NCBI GenBank assembly: GCA_036555065.1
Contig: DATBLZ010000146.1
Span: 1-18,518, forward strand
Direction of reading: 5' to 3'
Length of the DNA: 18,518 bases
Origin: DATBLZ01 sp036555065
Lineage (GTDB): Bacteria > Pseudomonadota > Gammaproteobacteria > Steroidobacterales > Rariloculaceae
Under the pieces are notes generated by a model. The model did not search any database, was not told the DNA's origin, and saw only the letters and a program-made list of their open reading frames with translations. Below, piece by piece: positions 7,935 to 14,927 of this stretch; the first letter of the stretch is position 1, and each line of letters begins with the position of its first letter. The translations under genes and the position numbers were made by a program.

Positions 7935-7967
7935 CCCGCGACTCCTCCCCTTTGACGCGGGCTTTTT
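7935..7967 (+). terminator. Possible early terminator hairpin within the candidate small RNA
   Basis: A six-base GC stem (CCCGCG/CGCGGG) with a 15-base loop is followed by C and five T residues (7963-7967). It could end transcription early and give a short form of about 54 nt. The stem is short and the loop long, so termination would probably be partial. Confidence 0.3.
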
Positions 7968-7991
7968 CCCGGTCACCCCACCGGGATGTCT

Positions 7992-8037
7992 GCCCCGGGC
8001 GTGTCCCCCAAAACCGACGCCCGGGGCTCTTTATTTA
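7992..8037 (+). terminator. Strong rho-independent terminator after polA / the candidate small RNA
   Basis: A perfect 11-bp stem, GCCCCGGGCGT (7992-8002) with ACGCCCGGGGC (8017-8027), encloses a 14-base loop and is followed by TCTTTATTTA (8028-8037). The T-rich tract lies on the plus strand, so it serves the polA/small RNA side; its last three bases are the engB stop codon read from the other strand. Read from the minus strand the hairpin has no T-tract. Confidence 0.85.
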
Positions 8038-8628
8038 TGGGATCTCGAGCCATGCTTTGAGGCGCACGCGCGCCTCGTCGGTCCCTTGTTTCGTCAGCGC
8101 CGAGAACAGGATCGTCGGAGCCCCGGCCGCCGCCGCGATCGTCTGCTGCGCCGCGAGAGCTGCGGGTCGACGGAGCTTGTCGGCCTTGGTCGCGAGCAGC
8201 GCGATGGGAATCCCGAGGCCACGCGCGTTCTGCAGCCAGCGCAGGTCGAGCTCCAAGAGCCCGCGGCGCACGTCGACGGTAAGCAAGAGCCCCGCGAGCG
8301 ACTCGCGCGTGCCGAGATACGTCTCGATTAGGCTTTGCCAGCCCGCTTGCATGCCGCGCGGGACGCGCGCGAATCCATACCCGGGCAAGTCGACGATACG
8401 GCGCTCGCTCGCGACCTCGAAGAAATTGACGAGCTGCGTACGGCCCGGAGTCTTACTGACGCGCGCGAGCTTGCGTACGCCGACGAGGCAGTTCAGCGCC
8501 GTCGACTTCCCCGAGTTCGAGCGCCCGACCAAGGCGACCTCGAGCCCACGGTCGGCTGGAAAATCGCGCGGGTGTGCCGCACTGCGTAAGAACACTGGCG
8601 CAAACACGACGATCTTCCGAGCCCACAT
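8035..8628 (-). CDS. engB: Ribosome biogenesis GTPase EngB (YihA/YsxC)
   Basis: EngB is an essential TRAFAC-class GTPase that assists late assembly of the large ribosomal subunit. The 197-residue protein has the G1 P-loop GRSNSGKST, the G2 region TPGRTQ, G3 DLPGYG, and G4 TKAD, with SAL as a plausible G5. The ATG at 8628 (MWARKIVVFAPVF) gives the usual length and places GLEVALVGRS as in the family; a TTG ten codons upstream (8658) is possible but would overlap the likely promoter. Neither start has a well-spaced ribosome site. The gene faces polA and diverges from cytochrome c4, the order seen in Pseudomonas. Confidence 0.94.
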   Translation of the reverse strand: MWARKIVVFAPVFLRSAAHPRDFPADRGLEVALVGRSNSGKSTALNCLVGVRKLARVSKTPGRTQLVNFFEVASERRIVDLPGYGFARVPRGMQAGWQSLIETYLGTRESLAGLLLTVDVRRGLLELDLRWLQNARGLGIPIALLATKADKLRRPAALAAQQTIAAAAGAPTILFSALTKQGTDEARVRLKAWLEIP

Positions 8629-8647
8629 CCTGCGGGAATCCGCGAGT

Positions 8648-8662
8648 TTAGTGTACAATTTG
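8648..8662 (+). promoter_or_regulatory. Possible divergent promoter between engB and cytochrome c4
   Basis: The short space between the divergent genes contains TACAAT at 8654-8659, a good plus-strand -10 element for the cytochrome gene, and overlapping it on the minus strand TACACT, a possible -10 for engB. No convincing -35 hexamer is seen on either side, so activator dependence or a false match are both possible. Confidence 0.3.
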
Positions 8663-8699
8663 CGCGCTTTTTTCGGCGGCGGACGACGGCGGGTTCAGC

Positions 8700-9311
8700 G
8701 TGAAATTTCTCGTTCTTTCAGTCGGTTTGATCGGCGTCCTCGCGAGCGCGGGCGCACTTGCGCAAACCGCGTCGGCCGAAGCCGGACAGGCGAAATCGGC
8801 GATCTGCGCCTCTTGCCACGGCATCGACGGCAACAGCGTCACGCCGGAATGGCCGAGCCTTGCGGGACAGCACGAGAGCTATATCGTGCGCCAGCTCGAA
8901 GCCTATCGCAGCGGCGAGCGCCAGGACGCAGGCATGCAGAACTTTGCGGCGCTGCTCTCGGAAGAGGATATGCACGACATCGCCGCGTATTTCTCGAGCC
9001 AGACGCCGCGGCCGAAAGGCGCGGACCCCGCGCTCGTAAGCTTGGGCCAAGAGATTTATCGCGGCGGTGTGCCCGACCGCGCGATCCCGGCGTGCATCGC
9101 CTGCCACGGGCCGACGGGCTCGGGCAATCCGCTCGCGGCCTATCCGCGCTTAGGCTCGCAACACGCCCCATATACTCTCGCGACATTGCGTGCGTACGGC
9201 TCGGGCACGCGGCGCTCGGACGGCGAAGCCCAGACGATGCGCAACGTCGCCGAGCACCTGCTCGAGGACGAGATGCGGGCGGTCGCGAGCTACATTCAGG
9301 GACTCCGCTAA
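8700..9311 (+). CDS. Dihaem cytochrome c4
   Basis: Cytochrome c4 is a periplasmic two-haem protein that carries electrons toward terminal oxidases. The 203-residue precursor begins with a Sec signal peptide (MKFLVLSVGLIGVLASAGALAQ, probably cut near residue 21). It contains two class I cytochrome c domains of similar size, with haem sites CASCH (36-40) and CIACH (132-136). Likely axial methionines are M79 (GMQNFA) and M180 (QTMRNVA). The start is a GTG at 8700; no strong ribosome site precedes it. The two domains repeat the same pattern (Y..RQL.AYRSG.R / Y.L.TLRAYGSGTR), as expected from the family's internal duplication. It is followed 29 bases later by dsbA; transcription together is likely. 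Confidence 0.95.
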   Translation: MKFLVLSVGLIGVLASAGALAQTASAEAGQAKSAICASCHGIDGNSVTPEWPSLAGQHESYIVRQLEAYRSGERQDAGMQNFAALLSEEDMHDIAAYFSSQTPRPKGADPALVSLGQEIYRGGVPDRAIPACIACHGPTGSGNPLAAYPRLGSQHAPYTLATLRAYGSGTRRSDGEAQTMRNVAEHLLEDEMRAVASYIQGLR

Positions 9312-9340
9312 CACGCGGCAGCAACACCGGGAGCCAAGAC

Positions 9341-10156
9341 GTGAAACTGCGAGCTCTATGCGTACTGACGTCCATTCTGTTGGCCGCTTGCGGCGAGAGC
9401 GAGCCACCCCCGCCCGCGACGCAGCAACCGGCAGAGACGCCGCCGATTGCGGTCACGGAGACTGCGGCGGAAGCTTCGCCGGCGCCGGCGCAAACGGCGG
9501 CGGACGAGCCCGCGGCAGAGAGCGCCGCCGCGCGCCCCGCGCGCGTCGAGCTCGCGGCGTCCGACGCCGCCGAAGCTGCGCTCGCGGCCGCGGGATACAA
9601 AAGCGGCGTTGACTATCTGCGGCTGTCGCCGACGCAACCGACGAGCTCGAGCCCCGACCAAGTCGAGGTCGCCGAGTTTTTCGCTTACAGCTGCCCGCAC
9701 TGCTACAACCTCGAGCCGTATGTCCAGCAGTGGTTGACGACGAAGCCCGAATACATCAATTTCATTCGCGTGCCCGTCGTCTGGAACGAGCTCGCACGGC
9801 TGCACGGTCAGGCCTTTTACGCAGCAGCAGCGCTCGGCAAAATCGAGGAAATGCACACGCCGTTCTTTCGCGAGGTGCACGTAAACAACAATCTGCTCCA
9901 AAGCGAGGCCGCATTGACGGAGTTCTTTGGGCGCTTCGGCGTCGATGCAGCGGCTTTCAAAACGGCGTTCGGGTCTTTCTCCGTGCATACGAACGTGCAA
10001 CGCGCCGACGAGCTCACGCGGCGCTATCGCGTCGACGGCACGCCAACGATGGTCGTCAACGGCAAGTACGTCACGACCGCGACGAGGGCCGGCGGCCACG
10101 AGCAGTTGATCAAGCTCGTCGCCGTGCTCGCGGCCTCGGAGCACGCCCCGAACTGA
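9341..10156 (+). CDS. dsbA: DsbA-type thiol:disulfide oxidoreductase, predicted lipoprotein
   Basis: DsbA introduces disulfide bonds into secreted proteins. The thioredoxin-fold domain has the active site FAYSCPHCYNLEP (C118-P-H-C121) and the cis-proline loop GTPTMVV (P235). The N-terminus is unusual for DsbA: a short hydrophobic signal ends in a lipobox LLAAC (Cys17), followed by about 55 residues of Pro/Ala/Glu-rich linker. The 271-residue protein is therefore predicted to be membrane-anchored, with the catalytic domain beginning near residue 75. The start is GTG at 9341 after a GGGAG stretch; the frame is open far upstream but across other genes. Neighbouring cytochrome c4 fits the dsbA-c4 pairing of Pseudomonas. 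The stop lies one base from the converging ybdL stop. Confidence 0.92.
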   Translation: MKLRALCVLTSILLAACGESEPPPPATQQPAETPPIAVTETAAEASPAPAQTAADEPAAESAAARPARVELAASDAAEAALAAAGYKSGVDYLRLSPTQPTSSSPDQVEVAEFFAYSCPHCYNLEPYVQQWLTTKPEYINFIRVPVVWNELARLHGQAFYAAAALGKIEEMHTPFFREVHVNNNLLQSEAALTEFFGRFGVDAAAFKTAFGSFSVHTNVQRADELTRRYRVDGTPTMVVNGKYVTTATRAGGHEQLIKLVAVLAASEHAPN

Positions 10157-10157
10157 T

Positions 10158-11303
10158 CTACAGGACCCGGAGCTTTGCGGCTGCGGCCGCGAGCGTTGTG
10201 CGCTCGCGCGCGAAGCAGAAACGGATGAGGCGCGCGCGCGGCGCGCGCGCGCAGAAAACCGATACGGGGATGCTCGCGACGCCGTGCTCGACCGTGAGCC
10301 AGCGCGCAAACTCGACGTCGCTCTTGTCCGAAATGGCGTCGTAGGCCGCGAGCTGGAAGTACGTTCCGCGCACGGGCAGGAGCTCGAATCGAGATTCTCG
10401 CAGCAGGCTCGCAAAGTAGTCGCGTTTCTCGCGATAGAACTCGGGCAGCTCGAGGTAGTGCTCCGGGGCCTCGACGAGGTAGTCGGCGAACGCAAGCTGC
10501 ATCGGCGTCGTCGTCGCGAACATCACGTACTGGTGAACACGGCGAAACTCGTCGGTCAGCGCTTGCGGCGCGATGCAGTACCCGACCTTCCAGCCCGTCG
10601 CGTGGTAGGTCTTGCCGAACGACGAGATCACGAAACTGCGCGCGGCGAGCTCGACATTGGTGAGCAAGCTCACGTGCTTGCCGTCGAACACGATGTGCTC
10701 GTAGACCTCGTCGCTGAGCACGAGGCACTCGGTGGAGCGCACGAGCTCCGCAAGCCGCGCTAGATCGGCCGAAGACAGGAGCGCGCCCGTCGGATTGTGC
10801 GGCGAGTTCGTGATGATGAGCCGCGTTCGCGCGGTAAGACTGTCGGCGAGCCGTTGCCAGTCGATCGCGAAATCGGGCGCCCGCAAAGGCACGTGCACGG
10901 TTCGTCCGCCCGCGAGCGTGATCGAAGGCTCGTAGGAGTCGTAGCAGGGGTCGAGGACGATGACCTCGTCACCGCGATGCACGACAGCCTGGATCGCGCA
11001 GAAGATCGCTTCCGTCGCGCCGCTCGTGACCGTGATCTCGGACTCGGGCTCGATGCGCGCGCCGTAGACCGTTTTGGTTTTCGCCGAAATGGCCTCGCGC
11101 AGGCTTCGCGCGCCGATCATCGGCGCATATTGGTTGCGCCCCATCCGCATGTAGTGCTCGACGAGCTCTTGGAGCCTGGCCGGCGGCTGAAACTCCGGAA
11201 ACCCCTGCCCGAGATTGATCGCCCGGTGCTCTTCGGCGAGCTTCGTCATCACGGTGAAAATCGTCGTGCCCGCGGTCGGCAGCTTGCTAACGAGCGGCTT
11301 CAT
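10158..11303 (-). CDS. ybdL: Methionine/kynurenine-type aminotransferase (class I PLP, YbdL family)
   Basis: This cytoplasmic PLP enzyme is expected to transaminate methionine and aromatic amino acids, as E. coli YbdL and kynurenine aminotransferases do. The 381-residue protein matches YbdL along its length: KLPTAGTTIFTVMTKLA at the start, INLGQGFPEF, NQYAPMIGARSLREAI, TVTSGATEAI, NSPHNPTGA, LSDEVYEHIVFDG and the PLP lysine K231 in SSFGKTYHATGWKVGY, ending with IPVSVFCARAPRARLIRFCFA. The start at 11303 aligns with YbdL; the ribosome site is weak. It converges with dsbA with a single base between the stops and diverges from the OPT transporter, so it is probably its own transcription unit. Exact substrate is not decided by sequence. 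Confidence 0.92.
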   Translation of the reverse strand: MKPLVSKLPTAGTTIFTVMTKLAEEHRAINLGQGFPEFQPPARLQELVEHYMRMGRNQYAPMIGARSLREAISAKTKTVYGARIEPESEITVTSGATEAIFCAIQAVVHRGDEVIVLDPCYDSYEPSITLAGGRTVHVPLRAPDFAIDWQRLADSLTARTRLIITNSPHNPTGALLSSADLARLAELVRSTECLVLSDEVYEHIVFDGKHVSLLTNVELAARSFVISSFGKTYHATGWKVGYCIAPQALTDEFRRVHQYVMFATTTPMQLAFADYLVEAPEHYLELPEFYREKRDYFASLLRESRFELLPVRGTYFQLAAYDAISDKSDVEFARWLTVEHGVASIPVSVFCARAPRARLIRFCFARERTTLAAAAAKLRVL

Positions 11304-11351
11304 TGCGCGAATACCTGGGTTCCCTTCGCCTCTAGTGTATCCTCGGCGCCC

Positions 11352-13322
11352 ATGCCGGAACCGACGATACGCAGCGAGCTCACCTGGCGCGGTATGCTCC
11401 TCGGCAGCCTGATCACGCTCGTGTTCACGGCGGCGAACGTGTTCTTCGGGCTCAGGGCCGGACTCACGTTCGCGACCTCGATCCCCGCGGCCGTGATCTC
11501 GATGGCCGTGCTCCGCGGCCTCAAGGGCATGACGATCCAGGAGAACAATATCGTGCAGACCGTCGCTTCGGCGGCGGGCTCACTATCGTCGATCATCTTC
11601 GTCCTGCCGGGCCTCGTGATGATCGGCTGGTGGACGGGCTTCCCCTACTGGCTCACGTTCGGAATCTGCGCTTTCGGCGGCATCCTTGGCGTTATGTACT
11701 CGATTCCGCTCAGGCGTGCGCTCGTCACGCAGTCGGACCTGCCCTATCCGGAAGGTGTCGCGTGTGCCGAGGTGCTCAAGGTCGGCGGTGGAGAGCACGC
11801 CGCGGCCACGGCCGTCGACGAGAGCCGCGCGGGATTGCGCGCGCTCGTCTCGGGCTCCCTCGTCTCGGGCGCGTTCACGCTGATCGTCGCGACGCGCCTC
11901 TTCGCGAGCGACGTCGTGCGCTACTTTCGCGTCGGGGCCGGCGTCACGGGCTTCGATTTTTTCCTGTCGTTCGCGCTCTTCGGCGTCGGCCACCTCGTCG
12001 GCCTCTGGTGTGGTCTTGCGATGCTCGTCGGCGCGCTCATCGGCTGGGGCTGGGGCGTCCCGCATTTCTCCGCCGCCGGCGCCGCCGGCGCGGCGGCGCT
12101 CGCAGACCTCGCACAGCAGACTTGGAGCGAGAACGTGCGCTTCGTCGGCGCCGGCACGATCGGCGTCGCGGCCGTGTGGACGCTCGGCAAGCTCGTGAAG
12201 CCGGTGGTATCGGGCCTCGCCTCGGCGCTCGCGGCCTCGCGCGCGCGCGCGGAGGGCAAAGGGGCGCTCCTGCCGCGCACGGAGCGCGACATCCCGATCG
12301 GCTGGGTCGCGCTCGTCTCTGTCGTCTGCCTCGTGCCCATAAGCTTCCTGCTCGCGTACTTCGCGACGACGAGCGGCCTCGGCGACCACCTGCTCGTGCT
12401 CGCGATCGGCGGCTTCATCTACGTGGCTCTCATGAGCGTTTTCATGTCGGCGGTGTGCGGCTATATGGCGGGGCTCATCGGCTCGTCGAACAGCCCGCTC
12501 TCTGGGATAGGCATACTCGTCGTGATCGGCGCGTCGCTGCTGCTCGTATTCGGCGTCCGCGAGGCCGTGCCGGCGGGCGGCGAGAGAGCGCTCGTTGCGT
12601 TCGCGCTGATCGTCACGGGCGTCGTGTTCGCGAACGCGGCCATCGCCAACAACAATCTTCAGGATCTCAAGACCGGACAACTCGTCGAGGCAACGCCGTG
12701 GAAGCAGCAAGTCGCGCTCGTCATCGGCGTGCTCGTCGGCGCCGCGATCATTCCGCCCATTCTCGACCTGTTGAACGAGGCCTACGGCTTCGCGGGCGCG
12801 CCCGGCCCCGTACGCGAGCAGGCGCTGCCGGCACCGCAGGCGGGACTTATTTCCGCGCTCGCAGGCGGCGTCATCGAAGAGAACGTCGACTGGAGCTTGA
12901 TCCGGATCGGCGCGCTGATCGGCGTCGCCATGATCGTGGTCGACGCGACGCTGCGCCGCGTGACGAAGGGCGCGCACCTGCCGCCGCTCGCCGTCGGACT
13001 CGGCATTTACCTCCCGACGTCAAGCACGCTCATGGTCGTCGTCGGCGCGGTTGCAGGCTGGCTCTTCGACCGCAGCGCCGCGCGCGCGCCTAGGCCTGAG
13101 TCGACGAAACAGCTCGGGGTGCTGCTCGCGTCGGGGCTCATTGTCGGCGAAGGGCTCGTCGGCGTCGGCGTCGCCGCGCTCGTCGCGTTCTCGGGCGAGA
13201 ACTTCCCGCTCGGGCTCGTCGGCGACGGTTTCGCGGGCGGTACCGCGGTCTGGCTCGGCGGCACCGCCTTTGCGCTCGTGGGATTCCTGCTCTATCGCTG
13301 GACCGCGCGCGTGCGCTTCTAA
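11352..13322 (+). CDS. OPT-family oligopeptide transporter
   Basis: This is a 656-residue inner-membrane protein of the OPT (oligopeptide transporter) superfamily, which imports short peptides, or in some members metal chelates, by proton symport. Many hydrophobic segments run through the protein. Family landmarks are FFGLRAGLTFATSIPAAVIS near the N-terminus, NNIVQTVASAAGSLSS, the SDLPYPEGVACAEVLK motif, and NNNLQDLKTGQLVEATPWKQQ in the second half. The two halves are separated by a basic loop (SRARAEGKGALLPRTERD). I start at ATG 11352; the open frame extends upstream but only through the antisense of ybdL. No clear ribosome site is seen. It sits between an aminotransferase and a second peptide transporter, which favours peptide uptake over metal uptake, but that is inference. 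Confidence 0.9.
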   Translation: MPEPTIRSELTWRGMLLGSLITLVFTAANVFFGLRAGLTFATSIPAAVISMAVLRGLKGMTIQENNIVQTVASAAGSLSSIIFVLPGLVMIGWWTGFPYWLTFGICAFGGILGVMYSIPLRRALVTQSDLPYPEGVACAEVLKVGGGEHAAATAVDESRAGLRALVSGSLVSGAFTLIVATRLFASDVVRYFRVGAGVTGFDFFLSFALFGVGHLVGLWCGLAMLVGALIGWGWGVPHFSAAGAAGAAALADLAQQTWSENVRFVGAGTIGVAAVWTLGKLVKPVVSGLASALAASRARAEGKGALLPRTERDIPIGWVALVSVVCLVPISFLLAYFATTSGLGDHLLVLAIGGFIYVALMSVFMSAVCGYMAGLIGSSNSPLSGIGILVVIGASLLLVFGVREAVPAGGERALVAFALIVTGVVFANAAIANNNLQDLKTGQLVEATPWKQQVALVIGVLVGAAIIPPILDLLNEAYGFAGAPGPVREQALPAPQAGLISALAGGVIEENVDWSLIRIGALIGVAMIVVDATLRRVTKGAHLPPLAVGLGIYLPTSSTLMVVVGAVAGWLFDRSAARAPRPESTKQLGVLLASGLIVGEGLVGVGVAALVAFSGENFPLGLVGDGFAGGTAVWLGGTAFALVGFLLYRWTARVRF

Positions 13323-13346
13323 CCGGCCGCCGCCGGCGCGCGCCGG

Positions 13347-13372
13347 GCCCGCCTCCACCGCCGGTGGCGGGC
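13347..13372. terminator. GC-rich hairpin between converging OPT and POT genes
   Basis: CCACC (13355-13359) and GGTGG (13363-13367) pair around a three-base loop, and the stem continues with GCCCG (13347-13351) and CGGGC (13368-13372) across a three-base bulge. It lies in the 80-bp space between two converging stop codons. No T-tract follows on either strand, so it may slow or protect transcript ends rather than terminate by itself. Confidence 0.35.
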
Positions 13373-13402
13373 TTGCGGGGTGTGCGGCCGCTCTCCTGCG
13401 GC

Positions 13403-14902
13403 TTACTTCACGCCGTGCGTGAGCCTCTGCATGAGCGGCGCGATCAGGAACAGCACGCCCCCCGCGATGAGGAGGGCCCAGAAGCCGAACGTGTAGCCAG
13501 CGTGGGCCGACTCGACCGTCATGCCCGACTCACCGCTCACGTGGCTCGCGAAGATGCCCGACAAATTGTTGCCGATGCCCGTCGACAGGAACCAGCCGCC
13601 CATCGCGAACCCGACGAGGCGCACCGGCGCGAGCTTGGTCACCATCGAGAGCCCCACGGGCGACAAACACAGCTCGCCGATCGATTGGATCACATAGACC
13701 ATGAACAGCGTCCAGAGGGGGATCATTCCGGCATCGTCGACGAGGCTCGACAACGTGAACATGAGGAACAGGAACGCGAGACCGTTGATGAGGAGGCCGA
13801 GGCTGAACTTGCGCGGAATCGAGGGACTCGCGTTGCCCATCCTGACCCATACCCACGCGACGATCGGTGCCAGCATGATGATCGCGATGGGGTTCACCGA
13901 TTGGAACCAGCCGGTTTGGAAGATCCAGCCGCCGAGGTCACGATCCACGATCCTATCGGCCAAGAAGTTGAAGGAGCTCCCGGCCTGCTCGAAGAACATC
14001 CAGAACAGCACGTTGAAAGTGAAGATGATGAGCATCGCGATGACTTTGTCGCGCTGCACGGCGCCCTCGCGTATGCCTTCGACGAGCAGTACGACGGCGA
14101 GCGTGACGAAGAGCGCCGAAAGGATCCACTGCAGGACGCCGGCGCCGAGCGCGAGCAGGAAATAGACGATCGGAATCGTCACGAGCGCGCCGGCAACGAC
14201 GTAGACGATGCGCCGGCTGCTCGCGCCGTCCGGCGGCGGCGCGCCGATGCCCTTGAGCTGCCGCCGTCCGAACCAGAACCACACCAAGCTGATCAGCATG
14301 CCGACGCCCGACGCGAAGAAGACGACCTTATAGGTGGGTGCCAAGTCGGTGCCGAAGACGGATGCGGCCAACCAGCTCGTGATGATGGGTGCTACGAAGC
14401 CGCCGCCGTTGATGCCCATATAGAAGATCGTGAAGCCCGCGTCGCGGCGCGGATCGCCGGACGCATAGACCTTGCCGACCAAGGTCGAAATGATGGGCTT
14501 GAAGAGGCCGTTGCCGACGATGATCGTCGCGAGCCCGAGGGCGAAGATGCGCTGATCCGGCAGCGTGATCATGAAGAGGCCCGCCGCCATGATGACGGCG
14601 CCGACTAAGATCGAACGCTGGTAGCCGAGGATGCGGTCGGCGACGAAACCGCCGAAGACGTTACCGGCGTAGACGAGAGCGAGGTAGGCGCCGTACGTGA
14701 GATTCGCGGGCGCCTCGCCGCTCGGGTCGCCGTCGAAGAACTGCGCGACGATGTAGAGCACGAGCGCCCAGCGGATGCCGTAGAACGCGAAGCGCTCCCA
14801 AAACTCGGTCATGAACAGCATCCACAACGGCCGCGGATGTCCCAGGACCTGATTGAACTCCGGAACTCGCGTGCTCTCGGACGTATTGGCGGCTGCGCTC
14901 AT
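13403..14902 (-). CDS. POT/PTR2-family proton-coupled di/tripeptide transporter
   Basis: The 499-residue product is a major-facilitator protein of the POT family that imports di- and tripeptides with protons. The N-terminal helix carries the family motif as EFWERFAFYG (ExxERFxxYG). Other landmarks are FYMGINGGGFVAPII (PTR2 signature 1), FWMFFEQAGSSFNFLADR (signature 2) and GELCLSPVGLSMVTKLAP in the later helices. Hydrophobic segments fit about 12-14 membrane spans. GAGGGGA on the minus strand lies about six bases before the ATG at 14902, a strong ribosome site. Only 25 bases separate it from the tatC stop on the same strand, so it is probably the last gene of the dtd-tat operon. It converges with the OPT gene. 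Confidence 0.94.
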   Translation of the reverse strand: MSAAANTSESTRVPEFNQVLGHPRPLWMLFMTEFWERFAFYGIRWALVLYIVAQFFDGDPSGEAPANLTYGAYLALVYAGNVFGGFVADRILGYQRSILVGAVIMAAGLFMITLPDQRIFALGLATIIVGNGLFKPIISTLVGKVYASGDPRRDAGFTIFYMGINGGGFVAPIITSWLAASVFGTDLAPTYKVVFFASGVGMLISLVWFWFGRRQLKGIGAPPPDGASSRRIVYVVAGALVTIPIVYFLLALGAGVLQWILSALFVTLAVVLLVEGIREGAVQRDKVIAMLIIFTFNVLFWMFFEQAGSSFNFLADRIVDRDLGGWIFQTGWFQSVNPIAIIMLAPIVAWVWVRMGNASPSIPRKFSLGLLINGLAFLFLMFTLSSLVDDAGMIPLWTLFMVYVIQSIGELCLSPVGLSMVTKLAPVRLVGFAMGGWFLSTGIGNNLSGIFASHVSGESGMTVESAHAGYTFGFWALLIAGGVLFLIAPLMQRLTHGVK

Positions 14903-14927
14903 GCCGTTCCCCTCGCGGTTATCTGGC

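Larger units (their letters stand above)
7914..8037 (+). ncRNA. Candidate small regulatory RNA at the Spot 42/ErsA locus
   Basis: The 161-bp gap between polA and engB holds four hairpins in a row on the plus strand. Hairpin 1 pairs GGTGTC (7914-7919) with GACACC (7929-7934). Hairpin 2 pairs CCCGCG (7935-7940) with CGCGGG (7956-7961) and carries a 15-base pyrimidine-rich loop with CTCCTCCCC, complementary to Shine-Dalgarno sequences. Hairpin 3 pairs CCCGGT (7968-7973) with ACCGGG (7980-7985). Hairpin 4 (7992-8027) is a terminator. The expected length of about 120 nt is close to Spot 42 and ErsA, which sit at the same place between polA and the engB homologue in other gammaproteobacteria. I do not claim sequence homology. 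It could instead be only the structured 3' end of the polA message. Confidence 0.5.

Noticed and set aside
7952..9340. Long open frame running into dsbA, apparently a 734-residue protein
   Set aside because: The upstream part crosses engB on the other strand and cytochrome c4 in another frame and shows no family motifs; the real dsbA begins with a lipoprotein signal at GTG 9341.
10797..11351. N-terminal extension of the OPT transporter by 185 residues
   Set aside because: It is the antisense of the well-supported aminotransferase gene, and the family N-terminus begins at ATG 11352.
11583..12977. 464-residue open frame opposite the OPT transporter
   Set aside because: Same antisense effect; the plus-strand gene has clear OPT motifs.
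13364..14608. 414-residue open frame opposite the POT transporter, very rich in Glu, Asp, Arg and His
   Set aside because: Such composition is the expected antisense of a hydrophobic membrane protein in GC-rich DNA; no recognisable domain.
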